Counted from the first letter of the stretch, positions 46,753-56,907 are shown. The stretch: 64,000 nucleotides of DNA from JASHPR01 sp963749145 (GCA_963749145.1 CAVVLN010000002.1:682001-746000); one strand, 5' to 3'. Program-made: numbers and translations. Notes: generated by a model from the sequence alone, not told the origin.

Positions 46753-46798
46753 GCCGGGCCGGGCAGCGGCCGGGCGCCGGCGTGCCCGACAATGGATC

Positions 46799-49700
46799 GT
46801 GGGCAGCGGCTGGGAGTTCTGGATCGACCGTGGCGGCACGTTCACTGACGTGGTCGCGCGCCGGCCGGATGGCACGATCGCCGTCCACAAGCTGCTGTCC
46901 GAGGATCCGGGCCGGTACGGCGATCCCGCCGTCGCGGGCATCCGGCATATGCTCGCCCTGGCGGAAGGAACTCCCATTCCGGCCGGGCTGGTCTCCGTGG
47001 TCCGCCTCGGCACCACGGTCGCGACCAATGCGCTCCTCGAACGCAAGGGCGAGCCCACCGTCCTGGTCATCACCCGCGGGTTCGCGGACGCGCTGCGGAT
47101 CGCCTACCAGGACCGGCCCCGGATCTTCGACCGGCAGATCGTCCGCCCGGAGATGGTGTACTCGCGGGTGATCGAGGCTACCGAGCGGATCGGGGCCCGC
47201 GGCGAGGTCATCACCGCCCTGGACGAGGACGGCGTGGCGGGCGACCTGCGGGCCGCCTACGACGAGGGCTTCCGGTCGGTGGCGGTGGTATGCATGCACG
47301 GCTACCGGTACCCGGCGCACGAGGCCCGGATCGGCGAGATCGCCCGGCGGGCCGGGTTCGCGCAGGTGTCACTGTCGCATGCGACCAGCCAGCTGATGAA
47401 GCTGGTGTCCCGCGGCGACACCACGCTGGTGGACGCCTACCTTTCCCCCATCCTCGCCCGCTACGTGGATCTGGTCGCCAGCGAGCTGGGCGGGATCCGG
47501 TTGCAGTTCATGCAGTCCAGCGGCGGCCTCACCGACGCCCGCTTGTTCCGGGGCAAGGACTCCATCCTGTCCGGGCCCGCCGGCGGCATCGTCGGCATGG
47601 CCCGCACCGCGCAGGCAGCGGGCTTTGGCCAGGTGATCGGGTTCGACATGGGCGGCACCTCGACCGACGTGTCTCATTACGCCGGCGAGTTCGAGCGGCA
47701 GTACGAGACGCAGATCGCCGGGGTGCGGATGCGGGCGCCGATGCTCAGCATCCACACGGTTGCCGCGGGCGGCGGGTCGATCCTGCACTTTGACGGCAGC
47801 CGGTACCGGGTCGGCCCGGACTCGGCCGGGGCCGACCCCGGCCCGGCGGCCTACCGGCGCGGGGGACCGCTCACGGTCACCGACGCCAACATCATGCTCG
47901 GCCGGATCCAGCCAGCGCACTTCCCGAGCGTGTTCGGCGAGGGCGGCGACCAGCCGCTGGATGCCGGGATCGTGCGGGAACGGTTCGCCGCGCTGGCGCG
48001 GCGGATCGGGGAAGCGACCGCCGGCCGCTCGCTCTCGCGGGCATCCGGCGGCCCGGCCGCCCGGTCCAGCCGCTCCCCCTCACCCGAGCAGGTCGCCGCC
48101 GGCTTCCTGGAGATCGCGGTGGCGAACATGGCGAACGCGATCAAGAAGATATCGGTGCAGCGCGGCTATGACGTGACCCAGTACGTGCTGGCGACCTTCG
48201 GCGGGGCGGGTGGCCAGCACGCCTGCGCGGTGGCCGACGCGCTCGGCATCACCCGGGTGCTCATCCACCCGCTGGCCGGCGTGTTGTCCGCGTACGGAAT
48301 GGGGCTGGCGGACGTGACCGCGATGCGCGAGACCGCGGTCGAGGCACCGCTCGCCGCCGGGCTGCTCCCGGAGCTGGACCGGGTGGTCGGCCGCCTGGAA
48401 GCCGACGCGCTCGCCGAGCTGGCCCGGCAGGGAATCGGGCCCGGCCGGGCCCGGTCGGCGCGGCGGGCCCACCTGCGTTACGACGGCACCGACACCGCGC
48501 TGCCGGTCCCGCTCGGCGGCGTGGCCGAGATGGTCGCCCGTTTCGAGCAGGCATACCGGCAGCACTTCTCCTTCCTGATGCGCGGCAAGGCGATCCTCGT
48601 GGAGGCGGTGTCGGTCGAGCTAGTCGCCGCGTCCGCGGCGCTGGCCGGGCCGCCACCGGACGGCGGAATGCCGCGGGCCCGGCCACCCGGGCTTGGGCCG
48701 GCGGGCGGAGCGGGAGCCACGGCGGCGATGCATGTGGCCGGCGCGCTGGCGGACGTTCCGCTCGTCCGACGGCGGGACCTGCGGCCCGGCCAGCGGGTGG
48801 ACGGGCCAGCGCTGATCGTGGAGGACTTCACGACCACGGTGGCCGAACCGGGCTGGCGGGCGGAACTGACCGGGCGCGGCGACCTGCTGCTCACCCGCGT
48901 GGCGGCACGATCGGAGCGGCGCCTGGCCGGGACCGCCGTCGATCCGGTCATGCTGGAGATCTTCAACAACCTGTTCATGTCGGTCGCCGAGCAGATGGGG
49001 GTACGGCTGCGCAGTACCGCGCACTCGGTCAACATCAAGGAGCGGCTGGACTTCTCCTGTGCCCTCTTCGACGCCGACGGGGGCCTGATCGCGAACGCCC
49101 CGCACATTCCGGTGCACCTGGGCTCGATGGGGGAGAGCATCAGGATCGTCGTGCGGCGTAATGCCGGGCGGATGCGGCCCGGTGACGTCTACGTGCTCAA
49201 CGATCCCTACCACGGCGGGACGCATCTTCCGGACATCACCGTGGTCACACCCGTGTTCGACGGCGCCTGCCGCGAGATTCTCTTCTACGTGGCATCCCGC
49301 GGCCACCATGCGGAGGTCGGGGGCATCACGCCCGGCTCGATGCCCGCGTTCAGCACCCGGGTCGAGGAAGAAGGGGTGCTCATCGATAACTGGCTGCTGG
49401 TGCGGGGCGGGGTGCTGCGGGAAGCGCAGACACTGGACCTGCTCCGCTCCGCGCCCTACCCGTCTCGCAACCCGGAGGTGAACCTGGCCGACCTGCGGGC
49501 GCAGATCGCCGCCAGCGAGAAGGGGGTGCAGGAACTCCGCCGGATGATCGCGCACTTCGGGCTGGACGTGGTGCGGGCCTACATGGGGCACGTCCAGGAC
49601 AACGCCGAGGAGGCCGTGCGCCGCGTCATCACCGCGCTGAGCGACGGCGAGTACGCCCACCCGCTCGACAACGGAGCGGTCATCAAGGTTGCGGTCCGGG

Positions 49701-50473
49701 TGGACCGCGCGGCCCGCACGGCGGAGGTCGACTTCACCGGAACCTCGCCGCAGCTGCCGGGCAACTTCAACGCGCCGTCGTCGGTGGCCATGGCGGCGGT
49801 GCTGTATGTTTTCCGCACCCTGGTGGCCGATGACATCCCGCTCAACTCCGGCTGCCTCAAGCCGGTCCGCGTGATCATCCCACCGGGATGCATGCTGGCG
49901 CCCGAGTATCCCGCGGCGGTGGCGGCCGGGAACGTGGAGACCTCGCAGGCGATCACCGGGGCCCTCTACGCGGCGCTGGGCGTGATGGCGGAGGGCTCGG
50001 GCACGATGAACAACGTCACCATCGGCAACGAGCGCTACCAGTACTACGAGACGGTAGCCAGCGGATCCGGCGCCGGGCCCGGCTTCGCCGGCACCGATGT
50101 GGTGCAGACCCACATGACCAACTCCCGGCTCACCGACCCCGAGGTGCTGGAATGGCGTTACCCGGTCCGGCTGGAGCGGTACGCGATCCGCCGCGGCAGC
50201 GGCGGGGCGGGGCGCTGGCCCGGCGGCGACGGCGGCCGCCGCGAACTCCGGTTCCTGGAGCCGATGACCGTCACCACGCTGAGCAGCCACCGCCGCGTCC
50301 CGCCTTACGGGATGGCAGGCGGGAAACCGGGCGCGCTCGGGCGGCACTGGGTCGAGCATGCCGACGGCTCGGTCACCCCGATGGGCGGATGCGACTGCGT
50401 GGCGGTGGCCACCGGAGACCTGTTCGTGATCGAGACGCCGGGCGGCGGCGGATACGGGTCACCGCCGGCCTAA
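46799..50473 (+). CDS. 5-oxoprolinase / hydantoinase, fused HyuA-HyuB type
   Basis: This 1224-residue protein has the length of ATP-dependent 5-oxoprolinases. The HyuA half starts WEFWIDRGGTFTDVVARRPD with the phosphate-binding loop, then LGTTVATNALLERKGE, QSSGGL, VIGFDMGGTSTDVSHYAG and LATFGGAGGQHACAVAD. The HyuB half begins about residue 720 with DPVMLEIFNNLFMSVAEQMG, then VLNDPYHGGTHLPDITVVTP and the C-terminal ETPGGGGYG. It would hydrolyse 5-oxoproline to glutamate, though related enzymes act on hydantoins or acetophenone. A Ser/Arg/Pro stretch near residues 400-425 is an insertion. The GTG at 46799 lies 46 bp after the AAA+ gene. Confidence 0.93.
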   Translation: MGSGWEFWIDRGGTFTDVVARRPDGTIAVHKLLSEDPGRYGDPAVAGIRHMLALAEGTPIPAGLVSVVRLGTTVATNALLERKGEPTVLVITRGFADALRIAYQDRPRIFDRQIVRPEMVYSRVIEATERIGARGEVITALDEDGVAGDLRAAYDEGFRSVAVVCMHGYRYPAHEARIGEIARRAGFAQVSLSHATSQLMKLVSRGDTTLVDAYLSPILARYVDLVASELGGIRLQFMQSSGGLTDARLFRGKDSILSGPAGGIVGMARTAQAAGFGQVIGFDMGGTSTDVSHYAGEFERQYETQIAGVRMRAPMLSIHTVAAGGGSILHFDGSRYRVGPDSAGADPGPAAYRRGGPLTVTDANIMLGRIQPAHFPSVFGEGGDQPLDAGIVRERFAALARRIGEATAGRSLSRASGGPAARSSRSPSPEQVAAGFLEIAVANMANAIKKISVQRGYDVTQYVLATFGGAGGQHACAVADALGITRVLIHPLAGVLSAYGMGLADVTAMRETAVEAPLAAGLLPELDRVVGRLEADALAELARQGIGPGRARSARRAHLRYDGTDTALPVPLGGVAEMVARFEQAYRQHFSFLMRGKAILVEAVSVELVAASAALAGPPPDGGMPRARPPGLGPAGGAGATAAMHVAGALADVPLVRRRDLRPGQRVDGPALIVEDFTTTVAEPGWRAELTGRGDLLLTRVAARSERRLAGTAVDPVMLEIFNNLFMSVAEQMGVRLRSTAHSVNIKERLDFSCALFDADGGLIANAPHIPVHLGSMGESIRIVVRRNAGRMRPGDVYVLNDPYHGGTHLPDITVVTPVFDGACREILFYVASRGHHAEVGGITPGSMPAFSTRVEEEGVLIDNWLLVRGGVLREAQTLDLLRSAPYPSRNPEVNLADLRAQIAASEKGVQELRRMIAHFGLDVVRAYMGHVQDNAEEAVRRVITALSDGEYAHPLDNGAVIKVAVRVDRAARTAEVDFTGTSPQLPGNFNAPSSVAMAAVLYVFRTLVADDIPLNSGCLKPVRVIIPPGCMLAPEYPAAVAAGNVETSQAITGALYAALGVMAEGSGTMNNVTIGNERYQYYETVASGSGAGPGFAGTDVVQTHMTNSRLTDPEVLEWRYPVRLERYAIRRGSGGAGRWPGGDGGRRELRFLEPMTVTTLSSHRRVPPYGMAGGKPGALGRHWVEHADGSVTPMGGCDCVAVATGDLFVIETPGGGGYGSPPA

Positions 50474-50502
50474 GGGTGGTCACCCGCTGGCCGCTCAGCT
50501 CG

Positions 50503-52197
50503 TCACTCAGATGATCCCGCAGGTGGCGCCCCGGGCTCCTCCAGGGGCAGGTCATCGAGCGCGGCGGCGATGTCCTTCTCGCTGCGCCCGGCCGACCTGA
50601 TCGTGTCCATCAGCGTGTGCAGCACCGTGTGCCGGTCCTCGCCCAGATCCAGCAGGCGCTGCGCCGCCTCCCACAGTTCCGGCGGGTCGCCGCGCCAGAG
50701 CCGGTCGGCCAGCGCCAGGTGCCGGTCGATGTGCTCGTCGCCCGCGGCCCGCCCGGCCGGGCTGTCGTGGTCGGCGGCGAGCAGGAGCCGGCGGTCCGCG
50801 GGCCGGGCCGGGTCCAGCGCGCCCAGGTCGGTGCCCCGGTAGCTGCCCTGCAGCACCCCGAACGCGAAGACCCGGCGGGGCAGCGCCTCCAGGTCGGAAT
50901 CGGGCAGCAGCCGGGCCACGAGCCTCGGTTCCAGGCCGAACGAGGCGGGATCGTGGTAGACGCGGGTGAACGTGCCCATCGAGTCGAACACCGCGTCCAG
51001 GGTCGCGCCGATCGCCTCGGCGCCCCGGCCCTCCCGGGCCCCGGCCCAGCGCACCCAGGCGGCGAGCACGTGCGGCATCGCGTGCTGCTCGGCGGGCGAG
51101 AGCATGACCTTGCGCGGCAGCCAGTCCAGCAGGAATGTCTCGGCCTTGGCCGGGCTCATCCGCAGCGGGCGGCCGAAGTCCTGGTCGCAGCCGTACTCGA
51201 CAATGTGGTCGGCGCAGCGGCTGGCCGCCTCGCGGTCGGAGAGGTCCTCGGCCTCGTCGGAGGCGAGGAACTCGGCCACCAGCATCGCCCGGCGGTCCTT
51301 GCGCCAGGTGGTCTGGCGCCGGACGGCCGCCGCGCTGGCCGGCAGCGGCGGGCTCCCGGCTTCGCCCGCGGCCGCCAGTCGGCCCGCCGGCTGGGTCGGC
51401 GGCAGCGTGCGCACCCGGGCCCGGATGAACGCGTGATAGGACGGGAACGAACTGCTGACCGGCGGGTCGGCCAGCCGCTCGCTGACCGCGAGCGCCGACT
51501 CGAGCAGCCGGCGCGCGTGCGGCGGCTCGACCTGGGTGAACGAGGACGCCGACTGGCTGCAGTAGTCGAGCAGCTTGGCCACCTGGGAGGTGACCCACCC
51601 GTCGCGGGCCAGGCCGCCCGCGTTGTAGTCGACGATGACCACCAGCGCGTGCTGCTCCTGGCCGGCGTAGCTGAACACGCAGACGACCTCGTCGCGGTCG
51701 CCGTAGGCGTCGGAGTTCAGGTAGCACTCGGCCGCCACCACCGCGCCCACGTGCTCGGCCCAGCCCGGCCGGGCCACGCCCCGCTCCATGAGCGCCAGCG
51801 CCGCCTGCTCGGCCCGGGCCGCCTGGCGCGGCGTGCCCAGGCAGGCGATGCCGGATAGCAGGGCCAGCGCGGCCGGGCTGCCCTGCTCGGCCGCGTAGGC
51901 GATCAGGCCCTCGCCGACGATCTCCTCCACATCGGCGCGGCGCCGGCGCGGATGGCGGGTTCCCGGGCTCAGCGTGCGCTGCCCCCACCAGGTGCCGAGC
52001 AGCTCGCTGACCATCAGCTCGGCGTCCAGCGGGCTGCGCACGGCGAGCAGTTCCCGGGCGGCCCGCAGCATCTCGGCGAACAGCGCGTTCGGCGGTGACG
52101 CCGAGGAAGGCCCGGCCGGCCGCAGCTTCGGCGGGCCAGAGCGACCATGATGACCCGGCCGGCCGGGAGGTTCTGCGCGTCGGCTCGGCGGATTCAC
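50503..52197 (-). CDS. Protein of unknown function, actinobacterial
   Basis: This 564-residue protein is soluble, largely helical and rich in Ala, Arg and Leu. A hydrophobic, conserved-looking block, VVCVFSYAGQEQHALVVIVD with YNAGGLARDGWV, lies near residues 170-200. LLDWLPRKVMLSPAEQHAMP and HVLAAWVRWAGAREG lie near 360-395. No catalytic motif, signal peptide or membrane segment is visible. The first about 35 residues are Pro/Arg-rich and may not be translated; ATGs or GTGs further in are possible. It converges with the 5-oxoprolinase gene 29 bp away. I do not recognise the family. Confidence 0.75.
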   Translation of the reverse strand: MNPPSRRAEPPGRPGHHGRSGPPKLRPAGPSSASPPNALFAEMLRAARELLAVRSPLDAELMVSELLGTWWGQRTLSPGTRHPRRRRADVEEIVGEGLIAYAAEQGSPAALALLSGIACLGTPRQAARAEQAALALMERGVARPGWAEHVGAVVAAECYLNSDAYGDRDEVVCVFSYAGQEQHALVVIVDYNAGGLARDGWVTSQVAKLLDYCSQSASSFTQVEPPHARRLLESALAVSERLADPPVSSSFPSYHAFIRARVRTLPPTQPAGRLAAAGEAGSPPLPASAAAVRRQTTWRKDRRAMLVAEFLASDEAEDLSDREAASRCADHIVEYGCDQDFGRPLRMSPAKAETFLLDWLPRKVMLSPAEQHAMPHVLAAWVRWAGAREGRGAEAIGATLDAVFDSMGTFTRVYHDPASFGLEPRLVARLLPDSDLEALPRRVFAFGVLQGSYRGTDLGALDPARPADRRLLLAADHDSPAGRAAGDEHIDRHLALADRLWRGDPPELWEAAQRLLDLGEDRHTVLHTLMDTIRSAGRSEKDIAAALDDLPLEEPGAPPAGSSE

Positions 52198-52792
52198 GAC
52201 GCTAGCTTTCCAGATGCACGCCGCCCGATGCCATGCCCCCGCCCGGCGTGCCGCCCGTTTCTGCCCGTGTCGTCGCCTCCTTCGCCCGCATCCGCACCTC
52301 CGCCGAAATCGCCGATACCGCCCATAGCCGAGTACTCTCCCTCACACTGGCAGACTCCGCCCATACGGTCAGCCGGGTGGACGATGAGGCGCAGCTCCAT
52401 CTATCGTGCCATGGAGCACGGGGTCCGGTAGCGCCGTACGACCCGACGCGACGCCCGCGCGCCGTCGGCGCGGGCCGGTGCCGAGGTCATCCCGGGTCGT
52501 CACCAGGCCTTTCGTCAGAGGGCGGCCAGGGGACCAGGGGTAGTCCGAATTAGCGGCAATAGTCACGCAATAATCCAGCATTGAGGACGTACTTGCTCAT
52601 CGGGGGGCGCGAGCGGAGCCCGGTCCGGCCTTTGTCCGGGTATCGGCCGGCGGCACGCGCGGCCGGCTCTCATCGCCGAGTTGTCGCCGGTAGCACTCTT
52701 GTGCGCGCAGTTGCCGCTAGCCTTCTTGTGTCCGCAGTGAGCAGGAAGGAACCGTTCATGGCACGCGCTCGCACGGGTATGGGGGGTCCCCG
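52198..52792. other. 595-bp gap upstream of the PAS/PP2C gene
   Basis: No credible gene is present. An AT-richer patch at 52545-52590 (AATTAGCGGCAATAGTCACG and following AATAATCC) may hold a promoter. Near the downstream gene a 14-bp direct repeat, CTTGTGCGCGCAGT and CTTGTGTCCGCAGT, starts at 52698 and 52725, 27 bp apart, and may be an operator pair. Confidence 0.45.
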
Positions 52793-54919
52793 GTGAGCAC
52801 AGGCACCTCCGTACCCAAGCCCCGCGTGTCCGGGATGGACGTGTCGGATTCGGCGCTGCTGGCCACGCTGCTGAGCGAGGCGCCGATCGGTTTCGCCTTT
52901 GTCGGCGCCGACCTCAGGTTCCGCCGGGTGAACCAGGCCCTGGCCCGCCTGCACGGCATCGGCCAGGACGAGTACATCGGCCGCCTGCCCTCGCAGGTCT
53001 GGCCGGAGGATCTCGGCGTGCGCGCGGAAACCGCCGTGCGCCGCGTGCTGTCGGCCGACGAGGCCGTGATCGAGGCCGACCAGGCCGTCGGGGCGGGCGA
53101 GGAGGTTCGCCACTGGTCGTTCTCGTGGTTCCCCTCTCACGACCCGGAGGGGGAGATCACCGGGGTGGTCCTGATCGCCACCGACATCACCGAGCGCAAG
53201 CAATCCGAGGAGGCGCTGCGCCGTAGCGAGGAGCGCTATCGCTCGCTGGTGCAGGCCGGGGCGCAGGTCGTTTGGGTGACCACGCCGACGGGCAAGATTG
53301 CCGAGGATTCACCGGAGTGGCGCTGGATCACCGGCCAGACGGTCGATGAGTACCTGGGCAGCGGGTGGCTGGACGCGATTCATCCGGAGGATCGCGAGCG
53401 CGTTGAGCGCGAATGGCTGGACTGCGTCGATACCGGGAAGGTGTTCGACAGCCGGTACCGGGTCCGGACCAAGTCGGGTTCCTACCGGCACTATGACGTG
53501 CGGGCCGTCCCGATCGAGCGGGACGGGAAGATCATCGAGTGGGTGGGGGCAAGCACCGACGTCACCGGTCAGCGTGAGGCGGAGGAGATGCGGGGCCGCC
53601 TCACCGAGCAGCTCTCGGCCGCGGCGCTGCGCACGGTGCGGCTGCAGCAGGCGACGTCGATGCTGGCCGAGGCCATCACCGTGGAGCAGGTGGTCGAGGT
53701 GATCACCGAGGTGGGCCGGTCCGCGATCGGCGCCGAGCGCTCGGCGGTGGCCTTGCTCGACCCGGAGCGGCTGCGGCTGCGCACGGTCAACCCGGCCGGG
53801 CTGCCGGACACCCCCGGCGGGCCGTCCGGCGACATGCCGCTGGACTTGCCGAGCGTGATGACCGCCGCCATCCTGGCCCGCCGCCCGCTGCTGGTCGAGA
53901 GCCCTGAGAGCCTGCGCAAGTACTTCGAGGGCCAGGGCAACCTCGATATCTTCCTGGATCACACCGACGAGCGGTCCTGGGTCGGGCTGCCGCTGCTGGC
54001 CTCGGGCGCGCCGCTGGGCGCGCTGCGGTTCTCGTTCACCCGGCCCAGGAAGATCACCGACGAGGAGCGGGTGTTCCTCGAGGCGCTCGCGGGCCAGTGC
54101 GCGCTGGCCCTGGAGCGGGCGTCGATGTTCGAGCGCGAGCACACCACGGCGGAGACCCTGCAGCGAAGCCTGCTGCCGGACCGGCTGCCGACGGTGCCGG
54201 GGATCATCCTGGAGGCCAGCTACCTGCCGGTGACGCGGAACATGGAGATCGGCGGGGACTGGTACGACGCGTTCCGGCTGCCCGACGGCAAGCTGGCGGT
54301 GGCCGCGGGCGACGTCATGGGCAAGGGGCTCACCGCCGCCGCCGGGATGGGCCGGGTCCGCAACGCGCTGCGCGCGCTGGCGCTGACCGACCCGCGCCCG
54401 GCCGCGGTGCTGGCCGGCCTGGACCGGCTGTTCATCGCCACCGAGCTGGAAGAACAGGTGACGACCGTCGCGTACCTGGTGCTCGACCCGGCCAGCGGCG
54501 AGGGCATGGCGGGCAGCGCGGGCCACCTGCCGCTGCTGCTGCTGTCGGTCGACGCCCCGCCCCGGCTGGACAAGGAGGCGGCCGGGACGCCGCTGGGCTG
54601 GGCCAGCCCCCGCCAGCAGTACGCGTTCCGGCTGCCGCCCGGGCACACGGCGGTGCTGTACTCCGACGGGCTGGTGGAAAACCGCAAGCGCGGCCTGGAC
54701 GCGGGCCTGGACGAGCTCGTCGCGGTGGCGGCCCAGGCCCCGCCCGAGGCGGTGGAAGACCCGGCCGTGCTGCTGGACTACCTGGTTGACCGGATGCTGA
54801 CCGGCCACGAGCAGGACGACGACGTGACCGTGCTCGTGGTGCACAGTCCGCGGCGGGAACCCGGGGCCCCGGCGAGGCGGGTCGCGACAACCGCGGCCGC
54901 GAGGAAGGGCAAGGCCTGA
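52793..54919 (+). CDS. PAS-PAS-GAF-PP2C (SpoIIE/RsbU-type) phosphatase
   Basis: This 708-residue multidomain sensor phosphatase lacks membrane segments. PAS 1 (about 20-135) ends in TDITERKQSEEALRRSEERY. PAS/PAC 2 (about 140-265) has the typical GWLDAIHPEDRERV. A GAF domain (about 290-445) follows, then a PP2C-like SpoIIE domain with GGDWYDAFRLPDGKLAVAAG, DVMGKGLTAAAGMG, AGHLPLLLLS, YSDGLVENRKRGLD and QDDDVTVLVV, which supply the metal-binding Asp residues. Such proteins dephosphorylate anti-anti-sigma factors to release alternative sigma factors. No RsbV/RsbW pair is in the window. The start is GTG at 52793. Confidence 0.93.
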   Translation: MSTGTSVPKPRVSGMDVSDSALLATLLSEAPIGFAFVGADLRFRRVNQALARLHGIGQDEYIGRLPSQVWPEDLGVRAETAVRRVLSADEAVIEADQAVGAGEEVRHWSFSWFPSHDPEGEITGVVLIATDITERKQSEEALRRSEERYRSLVQAGAQVVWVTTPTGKIAEDSPEWRWITGQTVDEYLGSGWLDAIHPEDRERVEREWLDCVDTGKVFDSRYRVRTKSGSYRHYDVRAVPIERDGKIIEWVGASTDVTGQREAEEMRGRLTEQLSAAALRTVRLQQATSMLAEAITVEQVVEVITEVGRSAIGAERSAVALLDPERLRLRTVNPAGLPDTPGGPSGDMPLDLPSVMTAAILARRPLLVESPESLRKYFEGQGNLDIFLDHTDERSWVGLPLLASGAPLGALRFSFTRPRKITDEERVFLEALAGQCALALERASMFEREHTTAETLQRSLLPDRLPTVPGIILEASYLPVTRNMEIGGDWYDAFRLPDGKLAVAAGDVMGKGLTAAAGMGRVRNALRALALTDPRPAAVLAGLDRLFIATELEEQVTTVAYLVLDPASGEGMAGSAGHLPLLLLSVDAPPRLDKEAAGTPLGWASPRQQYAFRLPPGHTAVLYSDGLVENRKRGLDAGLDELVAVAAQAPPEAVEDPAVLLDYLVDRMLTGHEQDDDVTVLVVHSPRREPGAPARRVATTAAARKGKA

Positions 54920-55236
54920 CGGATGTGGGTACCATACCTGCGCGCGGGCAGTCGTTTCAGCCAGGAAGCCGCGGGCAGCGGTCGTAGCTGTACGACCTAC
55001 CCGCCGGCTCCGCCTAAGGTGGTGAACGGGAGGCAAGCCGGTCCCGGCCGCGAACGTCAGCGGCAGGCGCCCGGTTTCCGGCACGGTCTTGGGAGCAGGA
55101 TCCGCGCGGTAGGGTCCTTTTCTCGCCATACGGTTGCAGGAGAGGTGTCTGTGTCGCCTGCGAGTTCGGTCAGCCAGGGGTCGCCCGTTCGTCAGGCGCG
55201 CCCCGCCGCCATCCAGCAAGGGAAGGGGTGACCGCG
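54920..55236. other. 317-bp gap upstream of the principal sigma factor gene
   Basis: No gene was found. The stretch from about 55085 to 55140 (TCTTGGGAGCAGG, TAGGGT, TTTTCTCGCCATACGG) is the most promoter-like part, with TAGGGT at about 55111 as a possible -10. Operator sites were not identified. Confidence 0.35.
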
Positions 55237-56907
55237 GTGGCAAGCGCTGCCAGCTCCGCAGCGCGGAGGCAGCCACGGCCGTCGGGCCAGGGTCCTTCGG
55301 CGCAGGGTCCTTCGGGCCTGGGTGCTCACGTCCCCGCGCAGTCCGCGCCGGCGCACGGGAGCGGTGCGGAAGGGACGGGAAGCCGGGCCGACACCGCCGT
55401 CGCTCTGATGAGCGACGACAATGCCGCGGGCGCCCAGCGCGGCTCCGGCAGCGGGTCGGCGGGCAAGCGCGGCGGCAAGCGCCCCCGGGCCGCGGCCGGA
55501 GCGCCCGCCGCGGTCCGCGATCGGGACGGCGGGGACGCCCCCGACGGCGCGGCCGGCGAGCCGGCCGACCGGGCTGGTCAGGACGGCGGCGACGAGAACC
55601 TGACCGCTGGCGCCGATTTCGCCGACCCGGCCGCCGACGAGCTGGACATCGATGACGTGGACCTGGACGTCGAGCCGGATCTCGCCGCGGTCGCCGAGCT
55701 GGACGTCGAGGCGGACCTGGCCGATCTCGAGGTCAGCGACGACGACGCCGAGGACGTGATCATCGAGCTCGAGATCGACGAACGGGACGGGGACGGGCCG
55801 GACGGCCCGGGCCCGGACGGCGCCGACGGCGGCCGCCCCGGCGCCCGGCCGGGGCCGGACCGGGCCGACGAGCCCGCCGCGGCCGACGGGCGGGCCCAGC
55901 CGGCCAAGCCGCCCGGCGGGGAAAACGAGGACGAGGAGTTCGTCTACGGGGACGACGACGAGGACCTGCCGGCCGCGCAGGTGGCCGTCGCGGGCGCGAC
56001 GTCGGACCCGGTCAAGGACTACCTCAAGCAGATCGGCAAGGTGCCGCTGCTCAACGCGGAGCAGGAAGTCGAGCTGGCCAAGCGGATCGAGGCCGGCCTG
56101 TTCGCGGAGGAGAAGCTGGCCGAGGGCCGCGGGTCGCTGCGCCCGGAGGCCCGCGACGACCTGGAGTGGATCGCCGACGACGGCCGGCGGGCCAAGGACC
56201 ACCTGCTGGAGGCGAACCTGCGGCTGGTGGTCTCCCTGGCCAAGCGGTACACCGGCCGCGGCATGCTGTTCCTGGACCTGATCCAGGAGGGGAACCTGGG
56301 CCTGATCCGCGCGGTGGAGAAGTTCGACTACACCAAGGGCTACAAGTTCTCCACGTACGCGACCTGGTGGATCCGGCAGGCGATCACGCGGGCCATGGCC
56401 GACCAGGCGCGCACGATCCGGATCCCGGTGCACATGGTCGAGGTGATCAACAAGCTGGCCCGGGTGCAGCGGCAGATGCTGCAGGACCTGGGGCGGGAGC
56501 CGACCCCGGAGGAGCTGGCGGCCGAGCTGGACATGACCCCGGAGAAGGTCATCGAGGTCCAGAAGTACGGGCGCGAGCCGATCTCGCTGCACACCCCGCT
56601 CGGCGAGGACGGCGACAGCGAGTTCGGCGACCTGATCGAGGACTCCGAGGCGATCCAGCCCGGCGAAGCGGTCAGCTTCACGCTGCTGCAGGAGCAGCTG
56701 CACTCGGTGCTGGACACCCTGTCCGAGCGTGAGGCCGGGGTGGTGTCCATGCGCTTCGGCCTGACCGACGGCCAGCCGAAGACGCTCGATGAGATCGGCA
56801 AGGTCTACGGGGTGACCCGGGAGCGGATCCGGCAGATCGAGTCGAAGACCATGTCGAAGCTCAGGCACCCGTCCCGGTCCCAGGTGCTGCGCGACTACCT
56901 CGACTAG
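55237..56907 (+). CDS. RNA polymerase principal sigma factor (RpoD/HrdB/SigA)
   Basis: This 556-residue protein is the housekeeping sigma factor. Regions 1.2-4.2 are complete: DPVKDYLKQIGKVPLLNAEQ, EANLRLVVSLAKRYTGRGM, FLDLIQEGNLGLIRAVEKFD, YKFSTYATWWIRQAITRAMA (2.3-2.4) and the region 4.2 helix-turn-helix LDEIGKVYGVTRERIRQIES. A long N-terminal extension of about 255 residues is first basic/Ala-rich, then strongly acidic (DELDIDDVDLDVEPDLAAVA and similar). The GTG at 55237 is 8 nt after GGAAGGGG; the GTG at 55228 overlaps that site. Confidence 0.96.
   Translation: MASAASSAARRQPRPSGQGPSAQGPSGLGAHVPAQSAPAHGSGAEGTGSRADTAVALMSDDNAAGAQRGSGSGSAGKRGGKRPRAAAGAPAAVRDRDGGDAPDGAAGEPADRAGQDGGDENLTAGADFADPAADELDIDDVDLDVEPDLAAVAELDVEADLADLEVSDDDAEDVIIELEIDERDGDGPDGPGPDGADGGRPGARPGPDRADEPAAADGRAQPAKPPGGENEDEEFVYGDDDEDLPAAQVAVAGATSDPVKDYLKQIGKVPLLNAEQEVELAKRIEAGLFAEEKLAEGRGSLRPEARDDLEWIADDGRRAKDHLLEANLRLVVSLAKRYTGRGMLFLDLIQEGNLGLIRAVEKFDYTKGYKFSTYATWWIRQAITRAMADQARTIRIPVHMVEVINKLARVQRQMLQDLGREPTPEELAAELDMTPEKVIEVQKYGREPISLHTPLGEDGDSEFGDLIEDSEAIQPGEAVSFTLLQEQLHSVLDTLSEREAGVVSMRFGLTDGQPKTLDEIGKVYGVTRERIRQIESKTMSKLRHPSRSQVLRDYLD

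Noticed and set aside
44368..47073. A 901-codon open frame antisense to the AAA+ gene
   Set aside because: Shadow of the AAA+ gene, low complexity, no credible start site.
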